This document shows, one piece after another, positions 62,620 through 64,000 of a stretch of DNA of 64,000 nucleotides. Made by a program: the position numbers and the translations under genes. The number at the start of each line of letters is the position of its first letter. Position 1 is the first letter of the stretch. The stretch spans positions 212,411-276,410 of the forward strand of contig JBFLZR010000002.1 of NCBI GenBank assembly GCA_040756055.1. Reading direction: 5' to 3'. The notes beneath the pieces are model-generated. The model saw only the letters and a list, made by a program, of their open reading frames with translations, had not been told where the DNA came from and did not search any database. This DNA comes from Candidatus Zixiibacteriota bacterium. GTDB taxonomy: Bacteria > Zixibacteria > MSB-5A5 > GN15 > FEB-12.

Positions 62620-64000
62620 TTAAACCAGATCAAGGCTGCCATCATCGAGCATATATAATTTCGAAGCTATACTGGCCGCAAATGAACGGTCATGACTGAT
62701 CACCAGGTAACCACCGGCAAATCCCCTCAGCAATTGCTCCAGCACATCGATTGACTCGATATCCAGATGTGAAGTCGGCTCGTCCAGCAACAGAAACTCC
62801 GCCCTCGACAACACACCCTTCACGACCGCCGCCCGCATCAACTCTCCCTGCGAAAAACTATCCAGACTCTTCTCCACCTCGTCCCTGCGGATGAGAACCG
62901 ATCCCAGATACTGACGAATCGTTGTCTCATCAAAACCGCAATCATCGAAATTATCCAGAAGCCGCTCCCGTTTGAAAAAACCGGTCAACCCTTGCGGAAT
63001 CCCGACCACTTTCACCGACGCGTTGCGATACGCCTCCCCCCTTTTTGGCCTCAACTGCCCGAGCAGTAACTTCAGCAGAGTGGATTTACCCGAGCCGTTT
63101 TTGCCCATCAAACACAACCTGTCTCTGGCTCTAATCGCTATGTCAACATCTCTCAAAAGATACCTCGTCTCACCACCATCCGCCTCATCGCGATAGTCAA
63201 ACCGCACGTCGCGTAAACTGAACACATCACGATTACGCACCTCATAGTCAGGGAAATGCAGGCTGACCTTCTTGGCAACGAACGGCTTTACCTCCTCCAG
63301 CCGGCCAATCTCACGTTCTGCCCTGCGACGCACCGCCTTCGCGCGCATAGCTATCTTCTTTGATAATTTGCCCAGATAGGGCTTCGATGATCCCGCCCCG
63401 ATCTTGCGCTTTTCACTGGCGGCTGCCCAGCCAGCCTTGGCGATAACATCCTTTTGCAGCTGCTTGATCTTCTTGTCTATCTCTTTCGCCCGGTGACTTC
63501 GCGACTCAAAATCGCCCGACCACGCCGACCACGCCGCGGTGGCACCGCCCGCGACGCCGAGAATCCTGTGACTGGTAACCAGTATCGTCCGATCCGCCAG
63601 GTTGTCCGTAAAGGCCCTGTCATGGGTAACTACGATTAGCCCCTTGCCACGACTTTTGAAATTCTCGCAGTAATACTCCAGCGCCGTAATTCCCGCCAGG
63701 TCCATGTAGTTGGTCGGCTCATCCAGAAGGTACAAATCGCTGTCCGCTGCAAGAACACGAGCCAGAAAGCGCTTCTGAAGTTCGCCCCCGGATACCCTCG
63801 TGTCATCGGATCCGCCTATGACATCGAAATCACGACACAACCTCTCGTAATCGGCCCCGCCGAATGACTCAAAGCCGCGCGAAAGGTCATCGCTGACACT
63901 ACCGGATTGCAGTACCTGCGGAAGGTACCCTACCGATATATGCGGCGAGAGAAAAACCGATCCCTCGATCTCGAAAGCGATATTGTCAACCAACTCCGCA
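62620..64000 (-). CDS. ABC-F family ATPase (cut by window edge)
   Basis: The N-terminus lies outside the window; about 460 residues are visible. Two ATP-binding cassettes: the first shows its signature (VSGGELQKRFLARVLA) and Walker B (LYLLDEPTNYMD), and the second shows Walker A GKNGSGKST, signature DSFSQGELMRAAVVKG and Walker B FLLLDEPTSHLD. Between them is the Lys/Arg-rich linker with long helices (RAKEIDKKIKQLQKDVIAKA) that touches the ribosomal P-site in ABC-F proteins. No membrane segments. Such proteins rescue stalled or antibiotic-blocked ribosomes; the subfamily cannot be fixed without the missing part. Convergent with the kinase, 9 bases apart. Confidence 0.9.
   Translation of the reverse strand, partial: AELVDNIAFEIEGSVFLSPHISVGYLPQVLQSGSVSDDLSRGFESFGGADYERLCRDFDVIGGSDDTRVSGGELQKRFLARVLAADSDLYLLDEPTNYMDLAGITALEYYCENFKSRGKGLIVVTHDRAFTDNLADRTILVTSHRILGVAGGATAAWSAWSGDFESRSHRAKEIDKKIKQLQKDVIAKAGWAAASEKRKIGAGSSKPYLGKLSKKIAMRAKAVRRRAEREIGRLEEVKPFVAKKVSLHFPDYEVRNRDVFSLRDVRFDYRDEADGGETRYLLRDVDIAIRARDRLCLMGKNGSGKSTLLKLLLGQLRPKRGEAYRNASVKVVGIPQGLTGFFKRERLLDNFDDCGFDETTIRQYLGSVLIRRDEVEKSLDSFSQGELMRAAVVKGVLSRAEFLLLDEPTSHLDIESIDVLEQLLRGFAGGYLVISHDRSFAASIASKLYMLDDGSLDLV

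Noticed and set aside
1-64000. CRISPR arrays, tRNA genes, insertion sequences or prophage borders
   Set aside because: No regularly spaced repeats, no tRNA-like cloverleaf, no transposase or integrase frame seen; the contractile genes belong to a T6SS, since TssK, ClpV and PAAR/VgrG are present without phage capsid or lysis genes.

Overview
This is a gene-dense stretch of a bacterial chromosome, moderately GC-rich by eye, from a diderm (outer membrane) organism that is probably not a proteobacterium. The strongest taxonomic hints are an NFPNPFNP-type C-terminal sorting domain (43390-45315), CsgG/PEGA/cohesin-like exported proteins next to eukaryotic-type Ser/Thr kinases, and a Bacteroidota-like Hcp. 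Together these suggest the wider FCB group, for example an uncultured lineage such as Zixibacteria. That placement is inference, because no rRNA or other phylogenetic marker lies in the window. I saw no tRNA, rRNA, CRISPR array or insertion sequence.

Region 1 (1-7663, minus strand) is a phosphate-starvation locus: phoB-phoR, a beta-barrel porin, then pstS-pstC-pstA-pstB-phoU. Two arrays of TTAAC/CTAAC-like 5-mers repeated exactly every 11 bp lie in front of the porin and look like PhoB sites. Region 2 (7810-13757) holds a beta-helix lipoprotein, then a large membrane PAS/GAF histidine kinase with two Rcp1-like receiver proteins. Region 3 (13841-20875, plus) is a compact set: a membrane Ser/Thr kinase with PEGA domains, two paralogous CsgG-domain proteins, a predicted outer-membrane barrel and a cohesin-like/leucine-rich-repeat lipoprotein. 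It ends at a clear bidirectional terminator.

Region 4 (20957-43294, minus) is a type VI secretion system (T6SS). A sigma70-type promoter at 36084-36112 precedes a ClpV split into two coupled genes, then sheath (TssB, TssC), Hcp, VgrG, baseplate (TssE, TssF, TssG, TssK) and an unusual membrane module: a tail-anchored TssL-like protein, a single-pass GTPase in the place of TssM, and an exported 176-residue protein. TssJ and TssA are not seen. Upstream lies a second gene block, probably the payload: a PAAR spike with a long extension, a peptidoglycan-binding zincin-like protein, a membrane-anchored HEAT protein, a DcrB/DUF1795 (Eag-like) chaperone, an adaptor sharing a module with the PAAR protein, and an OmpA-like protein without a signal peptide.

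Region 5 (43390-52340, mostly minus) has exported proteins, a second PEGA Ser/Thr kinase, a flavin-reductase-like protein, a C1B-like cysteine peptidase and the decayed remnant of a C69 dipeptidase. Region 6 (52484-57655, plus) is a corrinoid methyl-transfer cluster: a membrane-anchored reductive-dehalogenase-like iron-sulfur protein, an MttB-family methyltransferase without an in-frame stop, a free-standing MetH reactivation domain, a free-standing corrinoid protein and a free-standing homocysteine methyltransferase. In effect it is a methionine synthase in pieces, with the folate domain replaced by an MttB-type enzyme. Region 7 (57754-64000) holds a PEP synthase/PPDK regulatory protein, a hybrid histidine kinase and an ABC-F ATPase cut by the window edge.
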